The notes: generated by a model not told the origin, from the letters alone. Positions 52,050 through 61,729 are shown, counted from the stretch's first letter. The stretch: 64,000 nucleotides of DNA from G963663365 sp963663365 (GCA_963663365.2 CAXXIH010000004.1:1419014-1483013), one strand, 5' to 3'. A program made the numbers and translations.

Positions 52050-54092
52050 ATGGAAAATTTAAATAAAAGATATATCGCAGGGGCAGTGCTGCTTGTCTCT
52101 TTTGCCACGCTGATTCGTTGTTGGCATATCGGCGAAGGAGCGCTCAATTACAACTATGTCAAACAGACGCAAGCGATGCTATTAATGGAGGCAATCCGCG
52201 GCCAAGGCGTAACCGCTATTCTGAACCCGAGGGTAGCCTGGTCGCCGGATACTCCATTTTTTTGGCAAATACCGATTTATCATTTAATCGTGCTTTTTCT
52301 AAAAAAGATCTTTCATATTGATAGCATCGCCATAACGGCGCGCGCGGTATCAATTTTCTGTTCAGTCTTATCCGTATTTCCACTCTATCGAATTGTGCGC
52401 TGCCTTTTTAACGACAAGCGCACGGCGCTATGGAGCTGTCTTCTTTTCTTATTTCTGCCTCTAAGCATTCTTTTGGGCCAGTGCATTATGGATGATGCTC
52501 TGTGGGTGTTTTTGGGGTTGACCACAATTGCCGTATTTATTACTCCTCTAGATGCCAAAGAGAGAGGTATATTTTGGAACGCGATGGGCGCACTGTTATG
52601 GGTTCTTTCAATTATGATTCGCCCCTATTCGATTCTTCTGGCATTGCCGATTGCCGGTTGTATTGTCAAAAATCAAAAGCCTTTCAAAAGCGCGCTTAAA
52701 ACAATCATTGCAATTTGGATGATCGGAGGCATCACAGTTGCTTTGTGGCTTTGGCACATGCATGCCGTTAATGCGATATGGACCGCCAATCAGCTCTATC
52801 CGAACGATACCTATATTCCTGCCGGTTTTATTCAAAAGTTTTTTGGTCCCCTTTATTCGCTAGGCGGACGCAGCTTCCTTATTACGGGTTTACATCAATT
52901 TTTTGAATGTTTTTGTTCGCTTTGGCTGCTGCCGTTTGTGATAATCGGCGGAATCTCCATTATTATAAATTCGCGGCTTGCTTGGTGGTTCTTCGCGGCG
53001 TTTGCAATCTACTTTATTGCTTTCTTTAAGACCTTTGTGGATGGTCATTACTACTATTTCTATGCCCTTAGCCCGGGTCTTGCCGCCGCAGTTGGAGCAG
53101 GTATCGTCACGGTTTGCGCCTGGATCGAAAAGAGACGGATTCTTCCCGGTAAAGCTCTATTTCTTCTGCCATTTGCAGCGGCCGCCATTGTTGTTGTTTC
53201 TTGTTGGACAGGGCTTTCTAAATTGTCTGCCTATGTGCCTAAAGGCCGGCAGGTATTTGTACAAAACCTGCAAGCACAGCGAATCGGAGACGATCTACGC
53301 GAATTTTGCCCTGCGGATGCGTTTCTTGTGATTACCACGCCTGAGTCGCATCATTCGTATCCATGTTTGTTCTATGTGGCTCAACGAAAGGGTTGGAATA
53401 TCCAGAGTCAACATCTGACCGCGAAAGCCATAGAAAGAGCCAAGGAACGCGGAGCAAAGTATTGGGCGGTGAGCCCAGGTACGGGCGAATTGCCACAGAC
53501 TGTAAAAGATTTGACTCGTGACTATGGACGAATTGCCCATACGAAAAACGTGGATATCTATGACCTCCAACGCTCTAGCCGGTCGCATGGCGCGATCCCT
53601 AGATGGCTGCCCTTTTATTTCATCCGGCATATCGATGAAGCGGAACGGCACACTTTGGCGAAGCATCCTACTATGGCTGTTGAACAGACAGGCGTTAAAG
53701 CTCAAGGCGAATTGCGTCCTGTAATACGTACGCAGCCGCATGGCCGTGATGAAACATTCATTCGCTATCAGTTTCAGGAACTCCCCGTGCGGACAACCTT
53801 AAGGGCGGCAATCGCAATGCACGATATGGCCTGGCAGGCTCCCAATAATTCCGATGGTGTGAACGCCTTTTTGCGCGTCGAAACAGCGGACAGGACTATT
53901 CTTAATATTACGATTCAGTTGAATCCAAGAGACCGGGTCGAAGACCGGGGTTGGCAGGAATTGAGTTATGATCTACCCGCAATTCGTGGGGAGTCAGTCA
54001 CTTTTACTTTTGGTTGCGGGCCAGGGCCGGCCAACAATGGTGCATGGGATATCGCAGGCTGGGCAGACTTAACGTTAGCACACTTTGAATAG
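52050..54092 (+). CDS. GT-C membrane glycosyltransferase (ArnT/PMT-like)
   Basis: Protein of 680 residues with about 10-12 transmembrane helices in the first 420 residues, then a C-terminal periplasmic part. The first luminal loop holds GEGALNYNYVKQTQAMLL and PRVAWSPDTPFFWQIPIYHLI, the position of the catalytic acidic residue and the substrate site in GT39/GT83 enzymes that use polyprenyl-linked sugars. The C-terminal ~150 residues (GRDETFIRYQFQELPVRTTLRAAIAMHD) look like a beta-sandwich, probably carbohydrate-binding. The acceptor is unknown. ATG 52050 or GTG 52041 may start it. First gene of the glycan locus after a strong terminator. Confidence 0.8.
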   Translation: MENLNKRYIAGAVLLVSFATLIRCWHIGEGALNYNYVKQTQAMLLMEAIRGQGVTAILNPRVAWSPDTPFFWQIPIYHLIVLFLKKIFHIDSIAITARAVSIFCSVLSVFPLYRIVRCLFNDKRTALWSCLLFLFLPLSILLGQCIMDDALWVFLGLTTIAVFITPLDAKERGIFWNAMGALLWVLSIMIRPYSILLALPIAGCIVKNQKPFKSALKTIIAIWMIGGITVALWLWHMHAVNAIWTANQLYPNDTYIPAGFIQKFFGPLYSLGGRSFLITGLHQFFECFCSLWLLPFVIIGGISIIINSRLAWWFFAAFAIYFIAFFKTFVDGHYYYFYALSPGLAAAVGAGIVTVCAWIEKRRILPGKALFLLPFAAAAIVVVSCWTGLSKLSAYVPKGRQVFVQNLQAQRIGDDLREFCPADAFLVITTPESHHSYPCLFYVAQRKGWNIQSQHLTAKAIERAKERGAKYWAVSPGTGELPQTVKDLTRDYGRIAHTKNVDIYDLQRSSRSHGAIPRWLPFYFIRHIDEAERHTLAKHPTMAVEQTGVKAQGELRPVIRTQPHGRDETFIRYQFQELPVRTTLRAAIAMHDMAWQAPNNSDGVNAFLRVETADRTILNITIQLNPRDRVEDRGWQELSYDLPAIRGESVTFTFGCGPGPANNGAWDIAGWADLTLAHFE

Positions 54093-54112
54093 ATATATTA
54101 AAGAGGAAAACC

Positions 54113-54208
54113 ATGTATCTCATAAATTTTTTAAATCCATTACAGAGATCGGCCGAAACCTCTTTTCCCAAATATGCCATTTGGGTTTTGCGAGTCCGGG
54201 AGTCGTGA
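54113..54208 (+). other. Possible leader peptide frame with good ribosome-binding site
   Basis: ATG 54113 is preceded by AAAGAGGAAAA, the best ribosome-binding site in this junction, but it is in another frame than the downstream glycosyltransferase and ends after 31 codons (MYLINFLNPLQRSAETSF...). It could be a leader peptide coupled to the next gene, or a sign of a frameshift near 54200. The true start of the next gene has no clear ribosome-binding site. Confidence 0.3.
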
Positions 54209-54219
54209 TATCTTGCCGC

Positions 54220-55785
54220 ATGAGATTTTCACACAGTAATGGATCTTCTGAATTGTCTGTTGACATGCAGTCTTGGAAACTGATCCTTTTATTTCTGCTT
54301 GGACTGTTTATTTTGATTCTTCTGCGGCATGCCTGGGTTACAGAAGACGCCTATATCACCTTTCGAACGGTTGATAATTTTGTAAACGGCCATGGTTTGG
54401 TTTGGAACGTTGGCGAACGTGTCCAAGCGTACACGCATCCTCTGTGGATGGCATTGCACATCCTTCCTTTCAAAATCACGCATGAATTCTTTTACACGAC
54501 TATTTTTATCAGCGTTATCACGTCGTTAGCGGCAGTTGCACTCTATGCATGGAAAACGGCGGAATCACCGACAATGGCGGCCATAGGCCTTCTGGTTCTT
54601 ATAGGCTCTAAATCATTTATGGATTTCTCCGCCAGTGGGCTGGAGAATCCACTGACACATCTCTCGATCATCACGTTCGCCATTGTATACCTGCCCCCGG
54701 ACCATAGACCAAACCGAATTCTCTGGCTTTCAGTATTTGCTTCCATGGGGCTGCTAACCCGGCTCGATACGCTCTTTTTCTTTTTTCCCGCTCTGGCGTG
54801 GGAAGTATGGCGGGAAAGGTCCAAGCGCTCCCTGGGACTGTTGCTACTGGGTTTAACGCCAATAATTTTATGGGAGTTATTCTCTCTTTTTTACTACGGA
54901 TTCCCATTTCCCAATACGGCATACGCCAAGCTTTCGACAGGCATTTCGCACACCCAATTGTGCCTGCAAGGGCTTTCATATCTCCTGCAATCCATTGCGT
55001 ATGACCCGATAACTCTGCTCATTACAGGCATGGGGATAATTTCAATGATTTTTTCCCCAAAATGGCGGCTATTTCCCCTGTCTGTCGGCATCTTGCTGCA
55101 ACTTCTTTATGTAGTTTACGTTGGTGGGGATTTCATGTCCGGCCGATTCTTGAGCGGCTCGTTGCTCATGTCAGTCGTTGTATTGAGTAACAATGGATTT
55201 CCGCTGGACAAGCTTCACTTTGCGCCTGTTGCTCTTGTCGTGCTTCTTGTGGGATTGATTTCACCGTATCCCACGTTCTTCAGCACAGAGGACTACGGGC
55301 AAAAAAGGACGTCTTTTGTCGACTACCGGGGAATCGCCGATGAACGAGCCGTTTATTATCCTAGAGCTTGCCTGCTTCGTGCCAGCCGCGGGACAGAAAT
55401 GCCGATTCACCAACATAAGAGAGATGGCCTTGAATTGCGGGATCATGGCGAACAGGTTGCAGTCAGACAGGCCATCGGGTATTTGGGTTACTTCGCTGGA
55501 CCAAAGGTGCATATTGTGGATACGTGCGCCCTCACCGATCCCCTTTTGGCGCGGCTTCCACAGTCGCAAGGAGATGACTGGCGCGTTGGGCATTATCTTC
55601 GAAAAATACCTGAAGGATATGTTGAAAGTGTACGTACCGGGCAAAATCATATTCGGGATAGAGACTTGGCAGCCTATTATGAAAAACTGAATATCATCAC
55701 GAGCGGGCCGCTTTTTTCGTTCAATCGCCTAGCCGTCATCGCAAAAATGAATCTTGGTTTTTACGACGACTTACTGGACCACTAA
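54220..55785 (+). CDS. GT-C membrane glycosyltransferase (AftB-like)
   Basis: Protein of about 521 residues with roughly ten transmembrane segments. After the first helix comes HAWVTEDAYITFRTVDNFVNGHGLVWNVGERVQAYTHPLW, the pattern of mycobacterial terminal arabinofuranosyltransferase AftB and related GT-C enzymes, with the catalytic Asp in TEDAYI. The C-terminal ~130 residues are soluble and periplasmic (HIVDTCALTDPLLARLP, RVGHYLRKIPEGY). The start is uncertain: ATG 54220 or ATG 54265. The frame is also open back to 54085, but without ribosome-binding site or homology. Donor and acceptor unknown. Confidence 0.75.
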   Translation: MRFSHSNGSSELSVDMQSWKLILLFLLGLFILILLRHAWVTEDAYITFRTVDNFVNGHGLVWNVGERVQAYTHPLWMALHILPFKITHEFFYTTIFISVITSLAAVALYAWKTAESPTMAAIGLLVLIGSKSFMDFSASGLENPLTHLSIITFAIVYLPPDHRPNRILWLSVFASMGLLTRLDTLFFFFPALAWEVWRERSKRSLGLLLLGLTPIILWELFSLFYYGFPFPNTAYAKLSTGISHTQLCLQGLSYLLQSIAYDPITLLITGMGIISMIFSPKWRLFPLSVGILLQLLYVVYVGGDFMSGRFLSGSLLMSVVVLSNNGFPLDKLHFAPVALVVLLVGLISPYPTFFSTEDYGQKRTSFVDYRGIADERAVYYPRACLLRASRGTEMPIHQHKRDGLELRDHGEQVAVRQAIGYLGYFAGPKVHIVDTCALTDPLLARLPQSQGDDWRVGHYLRKIPEGYVESVRTGQNHIRDRDLAAYYEKLNIITSGPLFSFNRLAVIAKMNLGFYDDLLDH

Positions 55786-55814
55786 TCCCATTCGATTTTG
55801 GATTGGAGTGAATA

Positions 55815-57512
55815 TTGAAATTCAGCGCGTATCTGCCTTCAAATGCGTTCTTAGTTTTTTTATTGTTTGGCGCTATCGCCGCTAGCGTTGCCATCTATTG
55901 GCCGGGACTGGACGCCTATGCGCTTGGAGACGATGCACTAATTCTTCAGACACCAATTGTTGAACGAGCCTTTGCTAACTCTTTGCATGGCGATTGGTTT
56001 GGCCGCCCACCATCTTCAACATCTGCGCGGTTTTATCGACCGGGTGTAACCATTCCTACGTGGATAGAATACAATATTTTCGGACAATGGGTGGCAGGAT
56101 ATCACCTGATGCAGATTATTGTGCATGCACTTTGCAGTTGGCTCATTACGCTTTTGTTTTGGCAGATAGGACGTGAGGAAAAGTGGAAATACGCAGGTCT
56201 TGTGGCCGGATTTTTATTTTTGATGCATCCCCGTCATTGCGAAGCCGTTATTCCCATTTGTTCCCGTTCCGATATTTTTGCCGCTTTGTGGCTTCTGATT
56301 TGCGCCAATGTCCATGTGTTTTCTTGGCGGCAAAAAGGTATTCGTAAGATTCTATTACTGTTATTGGCCGTCATTTTCTATATATTTTCATTATGTTCAA
56401 AAGAGATTGCCTTAGCCGGTCCCGCGTTGATTTTTCTGCTTGAAATTCTTCTTGGATCATTGCCAGATGACCGAATATGGACAAGGCTTCGGCTAGTTGC
56501 GATCCGTATTTTTCCATATGCCTTAATTGCAGGACTTTTCTTGCCATTGCGTTATGCTTTTACCGGCCAGCTATTGGGCACCGCTTCTTATGTTGGTGGA
56601 ATTCCCGAATTTGAGAGGATTGTTGCCAGCCTCATTAAAGTACTACTTGCATTAATCTTTGTTGTGCCTTTCGATCTGACTTCTATTTGGGACTTTATGC
56701 GGGACGGGATTTATAGTTATAAGCTTATTCTTTTCCTCGCAGTAATTACTGCAATTTTTTTCTATTTAGCGATTGTCAATAAGAATAGTCCGATACGTCG
56801 TTTTGCCGCCGTGGGGTGGGGGTGCTGGTTTCTTCTCTATTTACCGGCGGCCAATGTCGGCGCCGCAATGAAAACAACACGCTGGGATCACAATATGTAT
56901 ATGGCGTCCATTGGTATGGCGATCTTTTTTGGGGCAATGGCCGGCGCATCCATTTGGCACCGGAAGCCAGGCATGAAGATTTTGGCGGCGCTTTTACTTT
57001 GCCTTTACGGTTGTGTCGCCACATATGCTTTGCGTTCCGAAGCACGGCAATGGCAAATCTACGGCAAATATGCAAAGACCTGTGTTGGTGTTATCGAAAG
57101 CAAACTACAAGAAACTGAACCGGGAACATCGATTGTTTTGCTGGCGACCCCCTATATTGCACGCTCGCATGATATCCCGATTTTGAGTAGCACTTTTTCG
57201 TATGTCCGTTTTTTGGGTTATGCCGATCGAAAATTGGACCTGCATTATATTGCCGCAGCGGAGGTGCACGATACGCAAGCCTTTTCCACATCCTGGGAAA
57301 CGGAAGACGGTATCCATTTAAGCGGAACGGTCGAGAATGGCCTTTTTCTTAAGCCCCATCCGCATCTGGATCCGAACATCGCGGCCGTCAAGCCTATGAA
57401 CTCATCACAATTTGCGGAGGTTACGTTGGTTGCTAATCCTCAAGCGGTTTATCTTTATCCCGCTGGCGGAACACTTCAGCGCCTGGAATTGGATTGTCCG
57501 CCAACGCCATAA
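55815..57512 (+). CDS. GT-C membrane glycosyltransferase (TMTC/DUF1736-like)
   Basis: Protein of 565 residues with about ten transmembrane helices and a periplasmic C-terminal tail. GLDAYALGDDALILQTPIVERAF in the first loop carries the acidic pair of GT-C enzymes; RFYRPGVTIPTWIEYNIFG, WVAGYHLMQIIVHALCSWL and FLMHPRHCEAVIPICSRSDIFAALW match the TMTC/PMT-like protein family that mannosylates or glycosylates proteins. The start is TTG 55815, supported by TTGGAGTG just upstream. It is the third consecutive GT-C gene on this strand and ends just before the deacetylase scar. Confidence 0.75.
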   Translation: MKFSAYLPSNAFLVFLLFGAIAASVAIYWPGLDAYALGDDALILQTPIVERAFANSLHGDWFGRPPSSTSARFYRPGVTIPTWIEYNIFGQWVAGYHLMQIIVHALCSWLITLLFWQIGREEKWKYAGLVAGFLFLMHPRHCEAVIPICSRSDIFAALWLLICANVHVFSWRQKGIRKILLLLLAVIFYIFSLCSKEIALAGPALIFLLEILLGSLPDDRIWTRLRLVAIRIFPYALIAGLFLPLRYAFTGQLLGTASYVGGIPEFERIVASLIKVLLALIFVVPFDLTSIWDFMRDGIYSYKLILFLAVITAIFFYLAIVNKNSPIRRFAAVGWGCWFLLYLPAANVGAAMKTTRWDHNMYMASIGMAIFFGAMAGASIWHRKPGMKILAALLLCLYGCVATYALRSEARQWQIYGKYAKTCVGVIESKLQETEPGTSIVLLATPYIARSHDIPILSSTFSYVRFLGYADRKLDLHYIAAAEVHDTQAFSTSWETEDGIHLSGTVENGLFLKPHPHLDPNIAAVKPMNSSQFAEVTLVANPQAVYLYPAGGTLQRLELDCPPTP

Positions 57513-57536
57513 TTGCCAAATTGTTCCAAAACACTC

Positions 57537-57873
57537 ATGAATTCCTCTTCCGCCAAACCGGTTGCCGGCCTCAATGTCGATGTCGACCAGATCGACGGGC
57601 TTTTTATTTACACAAAAACAAAAGTGCGAAAGATATCGTACGTTATCGGGGCTGGGACACCCTCCCGGAAACGAATCTTAATGCGATCTACGATGACGCT
57701 CTGCCGCGTATGCTGGATCTTTTCGATGAGTTCGGAGTCAAAGCCACGTTTTTCATTGTCGGCGCCGATTTGGATAATCCCGGTAATGCGAAACGCATTG
57801 GCGAAATGTCAGCTCGGGGTCATGAAATCGGCAATCACACCCAGAACCACAACCTTGGCTTTATGCCGGTTTG
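57537..57873 (+). pseudogene. Broken copy of the polysaccharide deacetylase gene
   Basis: The sequence repeats the start of the intact gene at 60767 (ATGAATTCCTCTTCCGCC in both) with high identity for about 100 codons. After 45 nt, however, about 58 unrelated AT-rich bases (57585-57640) replace 23 bases, which shifts the frame. The copy stops at GCCGGTTTG (57865-57873), where an istB fragment begins. It has no catalytic C-terminal half. Confidence 0.85.
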
Positions 57874-59195
57874 TTGAGCAAGGTGAAAACCTTTTGTTTT
57901 GTGGACCGACCGGAACCGGAAAATCGCATCTTGCTCAAGCCTTGGCACATGAAGCGATTAAACACGGTTACCGCGCTTTGTACGGTGCGGTTCAACGCGG
58001 ATACGGCCTTATAAGGGATAACCGCGATAAACCAGACAATTGCAGGAAGCAAATATCTTGGATTGGGCTCTGTAATCAAAGTTGGGAAAATAGAAATAAT
58101 GTAAAATATGCACAGATACAAAGATAATAGGAACACGTATCTATTTTTCGTAATAATGCATGACAGCATTACTATGAGCAATGCAACGAAAACGTATATG
58201 TACAAAATACAACTTAATAGCAAAGAATCTGCTAAACGCGATTTACCCGCAAAAATGTCTTTTACGTTCCAGATGATGAAGCCGGCCAGTGCTTTTGGAT
58301 TGGCGGCTACATAACAATATAGAGGAACGAGGTGTGAAAGGAAGCTGTCTTGATAACTTGTGGCCCCCGGAAATATTTTTTTAACCCCCAAATGAGCAGA
58401 TGGGCCATATTCGATTTCAATATCTCGATATTGATCTTGCTGTGATGCATATTTCGCAAACGCCTGATTGAAAGCAAGTTCAAGTCGATTTGTACTGAAT
58501 ATTCCATATGCCAATACAGGGAACCATAGAAGCAAAGATAGCGCGATATAGATACAATCATGTCGGGTAGGCGTTAAGAGACTAACTTTGCGATTGATCC
58601 AAATTCGATAAAGCCATAAAAGACCATAGCCGGCAAGGATTAGCACGAATTCGCGCCGTAGGAGCATGACTATCGAAAAAATACTTATGATTGTCCATAC
58701 GCTGTGCTTCTGTTTCTTGCCGGCCCAAGATAAAATGAGAAGAAATAACCCGGACGCGAATGCATGGCCATCCCAAAGCTCCCAATAAAGAAGAAGAATG
58801 CATAATAAGATTGTATTTGCTATTGACCAGATAACATTTTCAGTCTCGCTATAAATGAGCGAAAAGACCCCAACGATGAAAATGAGTTGGCAAAGAAAAT
58901 TAAACACTGCATATAAAGAGACGGGATGGAGGAAAAATAGAAGGACATGTAAAATTGAACTAAAATAAACGATAACCGGTGTCCAATCTCCGCGAATCTC
59001 TAAATTGCCGTGGAGAAGCGCCTTGCCCCAACCGAAATAACGACAATCATCCCAGACGGGCAAGTCTGTCCGTGGATAGACGATGCTGAATACGACTAGA
59101 TGTAGTATGGAAAGAAAAAAAAGAGCCTTGAAATACCGGGAGCTGAACCTTGGAATTGCTTTCTTTAAATCGAAGCGTAAGAAAATGGAACTCAT
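57861..59195 (-). CDS. GT-C-type membrane glycosyltransferase with a foreign 3' end
   Basis: Protein of 444 residues with about 9-10 transmembrane helices. YPRTDLPVWDDCRYFGWGKALLHGNL in the first loop has the acidic residues expected of a GT-C enzyme. The ribosome-binding site AAAGGAGG lies before ATG 59195. The last ~50 residues (KAVSALNRTVQSAVTVFNRF... to the stop at 57861) are the antisense of the istB and deacetylase fragments, so the natural C-terminus has been lost after IVWFIAVIPY near 58011. The catalytic membrane core is probably nearly complete, but function is uncertain. Confidence 0.7.
   Translation of the reverse strand: MSSIFLRFDLKKAIPRFSSRYFKALFFLSILHLVVFSIVYPRTDLPVWDDCRYFGWGKALLHGNLEIRGDWTPVIVYFSSILHVLLFFLHPVSLYAVFNFLCQLIFIVGVFSLIYSETENVIWSIANTILLCILLLYWELWDGHAFASGLFLLILSWAGKKQKHSVWTIISIFSIVMLLRREFVLILAGYGLLWLYRIWINRKVSLLTPTRHDCIYIALSLLLWFPVLAYGIFSTNRLELAFNQAFAKYASQQDQYRDIEIEYGPSAHLGVKKIFPGATSYQDSFLSHLVPLYCYVAANPKALAGFIIWNVKDIFAGKSRLADSLLLSCILYIYVFVALLIVMLSCIITKNRYVFLLSLYLCIFYIISIFPTLITEPNPRYLLPAIVWFIAVIPYKAVSALNRTVQSAVTVFNRFMCQGLSKMRFSGSGRSTKQKVFTLLNKPA
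57873..57985 (+). mobile_element. IS21-family istB fragment
   Basis: In-frame translation gives VEQGENLLFCGPTGTGKSHLAQALAHEAIKHGYRALY, unmistakably the Walker A part of the IstB/DnaC-like ATPase of IS21 elements. Only about 38 of ~250 residues remain; istA and the terminal repeats were not found nearby. It is joined to the broken deacetylase on the left and runs into the opposing glycosyltransferase gene on the right. It is the scar of an old transposition or deletion. Confidence 0.85.
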
Positions 59196-59677
59196 GTTCC
59201 CGCAACCTCCTTATCCTTTACATTACCGTTTATTACCCCGGATACGACGACGCCACTCCAAAAAGGCACCAGAAAGTCGATGGCCATATAAATTATCAAT
59301 GTAAAGAATCTATATAAACGATCCTTGTTGAAAAGATACTTGCACATGAGGTATAATTCAATCTTTCTATGGCTTGTGCGGCCGCGTTTTTGGTGGACTA
59401 CTAGCTGTTTCAGAAAGGTCTTGGTGAGAATTCAATCGCTGGGAAACGCAACTGATTTCCGGTTTTGGAGTGCCATTGATGAAGGGGGGGAGATTGATGG
59501 TAAATAATGTCGCTTCGACTAAGCTGCGGAGAGATTTCTCAAGTGGCTTTGGAGGCGATTGATCCCCCTGTTGAGATAGGTACAATGTTCAGTATTCATA
59601 GCCTTGTTTTAAAATCGGTATTCTTTTCTCATTGTGTGAATTGAGGAATTGGATGCCGTCGCGAAGGATTTTAACGA
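59196..59677. other. Intergenic region between divergent genes
   Basis: About 480 nt between the minus-strand glycosyltransferase and the methyltransferase. It must hold promoters in both directions. Short open frames on both strands (such as 59325-59507) lack ribosome-binding sites and protein-like composition. Nothing else was recognised. Confidence 0.4.
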
Positions 59678-60637
59678 ATGGTCGATGCACCAAATCATAA
59701 AAGTAATACGTTCCCAACAACAGCCTTCCCTCGTCTTGAGACAATGTTTCGTCGTGGTGAGAAACTCTGGCAAGAACGCAAAGATTTGCAGGATGCATTT
59801 CCATGCATGAATTCTCCCGAGTATTGGTTTTGGCTTCTGTGGTACGGGCCTTCGGAAGATCTGCAGATTCAAGAAAGTCTGTATCCTCTGCCCGATAGTT
59901 TTTTACGCGACCGTGTGGTCGGTGAACTGACACCGGAAGAAATTTTCCATCAAGGCGGTCTCGTCGATTGGCGGCGGATTGAGATATGTTTTCGTGAAGG
60001 CGGTTTGGATTTCCATCCGGGCACAAGCATTCTCGATTTTGGATGTGGGTGTGGCAGGCTGATTCGGCATTTTGGCCTTTATGCAAATGACTGCAACCTT
60101 TACGGAGCAGATGTCGATAAAGACGCCGTAGCCTGGTGTGCGGAAAAACTTGATTTCTGCAAATTTGCATCGTTGCCTCATTCTCCACGTACGGAATTTG
60201 ACAATAATTCTTTTGATGGAATTTACGCTTATTCGGTTTTCAGCCATTTGCCCGAGGATCTTCATCAAGGGTGGCTGGTTGAATTGCATCGAATAACACG
60301 GCCGGGTGGGATATTGGTTATCACACTTCAAGGTCAATACATCGTTGATTTGGTGTGTTCCGGGGAGCGGGATTTAGGATGTCCCTCTCGCAAAGAACTG
60401 CAAAAATCTCTTCAAGAGTTGAATAGCAAAGGATTTCTTTTTTTCCCCTATAAATCGTTAGGTTCAACTGATAAGCGAAATGCAGAGCATTTCGCAAAAT
60501 GGGATTTGCAGCAGTACGGCACAACGTTTGTCCTCGAGTCTTATGTGCAAAAGCATTGGTCTGAGATGTTTACAATAGTCGCCCATCATTCTGCGCCAGA
60601 TGAATGGCAGGACTTTGTTGTGCTGCGGCGAAAATAA
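59678..60637 (+). CDS. Class I SAM-dependent methyltransferase
   Basis: Protein of 319 residues. An N-terminal helical part (1-105) precedes the methyltransferase fold: motif I SILDFGCGCGRLIRHF, motif II NLYGADVDKDAVAWC, FDGIYAYSVFSHLPEDLHQGWLVELHRITRPGGILVITLQG for motifs III-V. It lies in the glycan locus, so the substrate may be a sugar or a lipid-linked glycan; this is inference from neighbours. The C-terminal part (TTFVLESYVQKHW, DFVVLRRK) completes the beta sheet. ATG 59678 opens the protein; no strong ribosome-binding site was seen. Confidence 0.85.
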   Translation: MVDAPNHKSNTFPTTAFPRLETMFRRGEKLWQERKDLQDAFPCMNSPEYWFWLLWYGPSEDLQIQESLYPLPDSFLRDRVVGELTPEEIFHQGGLVDWRRIEICFREGGLDFHPGTSILDFGCGCGRLIRHFGLYANDCNLYGADVDKDAVAWCAEKLDFCKFASLPHSPRTEFDNNSFDGIYAYSVFSHLPEDLHQGWLVELHRITRPGGILVITLQGQYIVDLVCSGERDLGCPSRKELQKSLQELNSKGFLFFPYKSLGSTDKRNAEHFAKWDLQQYGTTFVLESYVQKHWSEMFTIVAHHSAPDEWQDFVVLRRK

Positions 60638-60766
60638 TTTTTCCGCTGTCAGTTAAATTTCAATGTCTTTGCAGATGACGGCCTCTTTTCATAGGCTGGA
60701 ACATGCTAGGTGTACCGTGTCAGATGGAACCAATCCCATAAACGTTAAATTATCCATGTAATACTC

Positions 60767-61729
60767 ATGAATTCCTCTTCCGCCAAACCGGTTGCCAGCC
60801 TCAATGTCGATGTCGACCCTATCGGCGCTTATCTCCATGCGCGGGGCTGGGACACCCTCCCGGAAACAAATCTCAATGCGATCTACGATGACGCCCTGCC
60901 GCGTATGCTGGATCTTTTCGATGAGTTCGGAGTCAAAGCCACCTTTTTCATTGTCGGCGCTGATTTGGATAATCCCGGTAATGCGAAACGCATTGCCGAA
61001 ATGTCAGCTCGGGGTCATGAAATCGGCAATCACACCCAGAACCACAACCTTGGCTTTGCCGGTTTGAGTGTTGACGAAAAGCGCCGCGAGATCGTGGAAA
61101 TGCAGAAACGGGCCGAGGACATCACCGGTCAGGCTGTGAAAGGTTTTCGCGCGCCCGGTTGGAATATTGATAGGAACGCGCTGAATCTGCTTGAAGAACT
61201 GGGCTACGCCTATGATAGTTCGGTTTTCCCATCGTATCTTAATCCGGCCATGAAACTTGCGCACTTCCTGCAATGCCGGGACCGGGGGCAGCCTATTTTG
61301 GGGCGTCCCGCCGCCCTGGCCTTGGCTCCCCGAGCGGCCTACCGCCCGGATAAGGAACGAATTTGGCGCAGAGGAAGCAGACGAAAACTGGTAGAAATCC
61401 CCGCCAGCGTGCTTCCGGGAATACGTTTTCCTTTTTACGGAACGATGAGCCTGCAACTCGGAGACTGGGCCTTTAGGCTCAGCGCGGCGTATTACCGGCT
61501 GATGTCCGGTGTGCCGCTGAATTATATTCTCCATGCTATCGAGTTGGTGGATCGTGGAGTGGTCCACGATGAGCGGTTCGGAATCAACCCAGGTTATGCC
61601 CGTTCATTGCCTGATAAGGCGGCGAGATATCGAATGATGCTGAAGACGTTTGGGAAGTCGTACCGGTTTGTCCGATTGGATGAGCTGGCGGATTCCATTC
61701 CCGCTCAAGCGGTGTCATCCTATGAATAA
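60767..61729 (+). CDS. Polysaccharide deacetylase (NodB fold)
   Basis: Carbohydrate esterase 4-type deacetylase of 320 residues. Motif 1 is SLNVDVDPIGAYL (catalytic base and metal Asp), and ATFFIVGAD and GHEIGNHTQNHNLGF supply the H-x3-H-type metal site. FRAPGWNIDRNALNLLEELGYAYDSSVFPSY is the Arg/Pro groove of the family. It resembles the deacetylases of exopolysaccharide loci (DUF3473 neighbourhood) more than chitin deacetylases. It removes N- or O-acetyl groups from a glycan. No signal peptide, so it acts in the cytosol on lipid-linked precursors or is exported otherwise. A broken second copy lies at 57537. Confidence 0.88.
   Translation: MNSSSAKPVASLNVDVDPIGAYLHARGWDTLPETNLNAIYDDALPRMLDLFDEFGVKATFFIVGADLDNPGNAKRIAEMSARGHEIGNHTQNHNLGFAGLSVDEKRREIVEMQKRAEDITGQAVKGFRAPGWNIDRNALNLLEELGYAYDSSVFPSYLNPAMKLAHFLQCRDRGQPILGRPAALALAPRAAYRPDKERIWRRGSRRKLVEIPASVLPGIRFPFYGTMSLQLGDWAFRLSAAYYRLMSGVPLNYILHAIELVDRGVVHDERFGINPGYARSLPDKAARYRMMLKTFGKSYRFVRLDELADSIPAQAVSSYE

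Noticed and set aside
59589..60188. Minus-strand open frame of 199 codons
   Set aside because: It lies antisense to the clear methyltransferase gene at 59678 and has no protein-like composition or ribosome-binding site.
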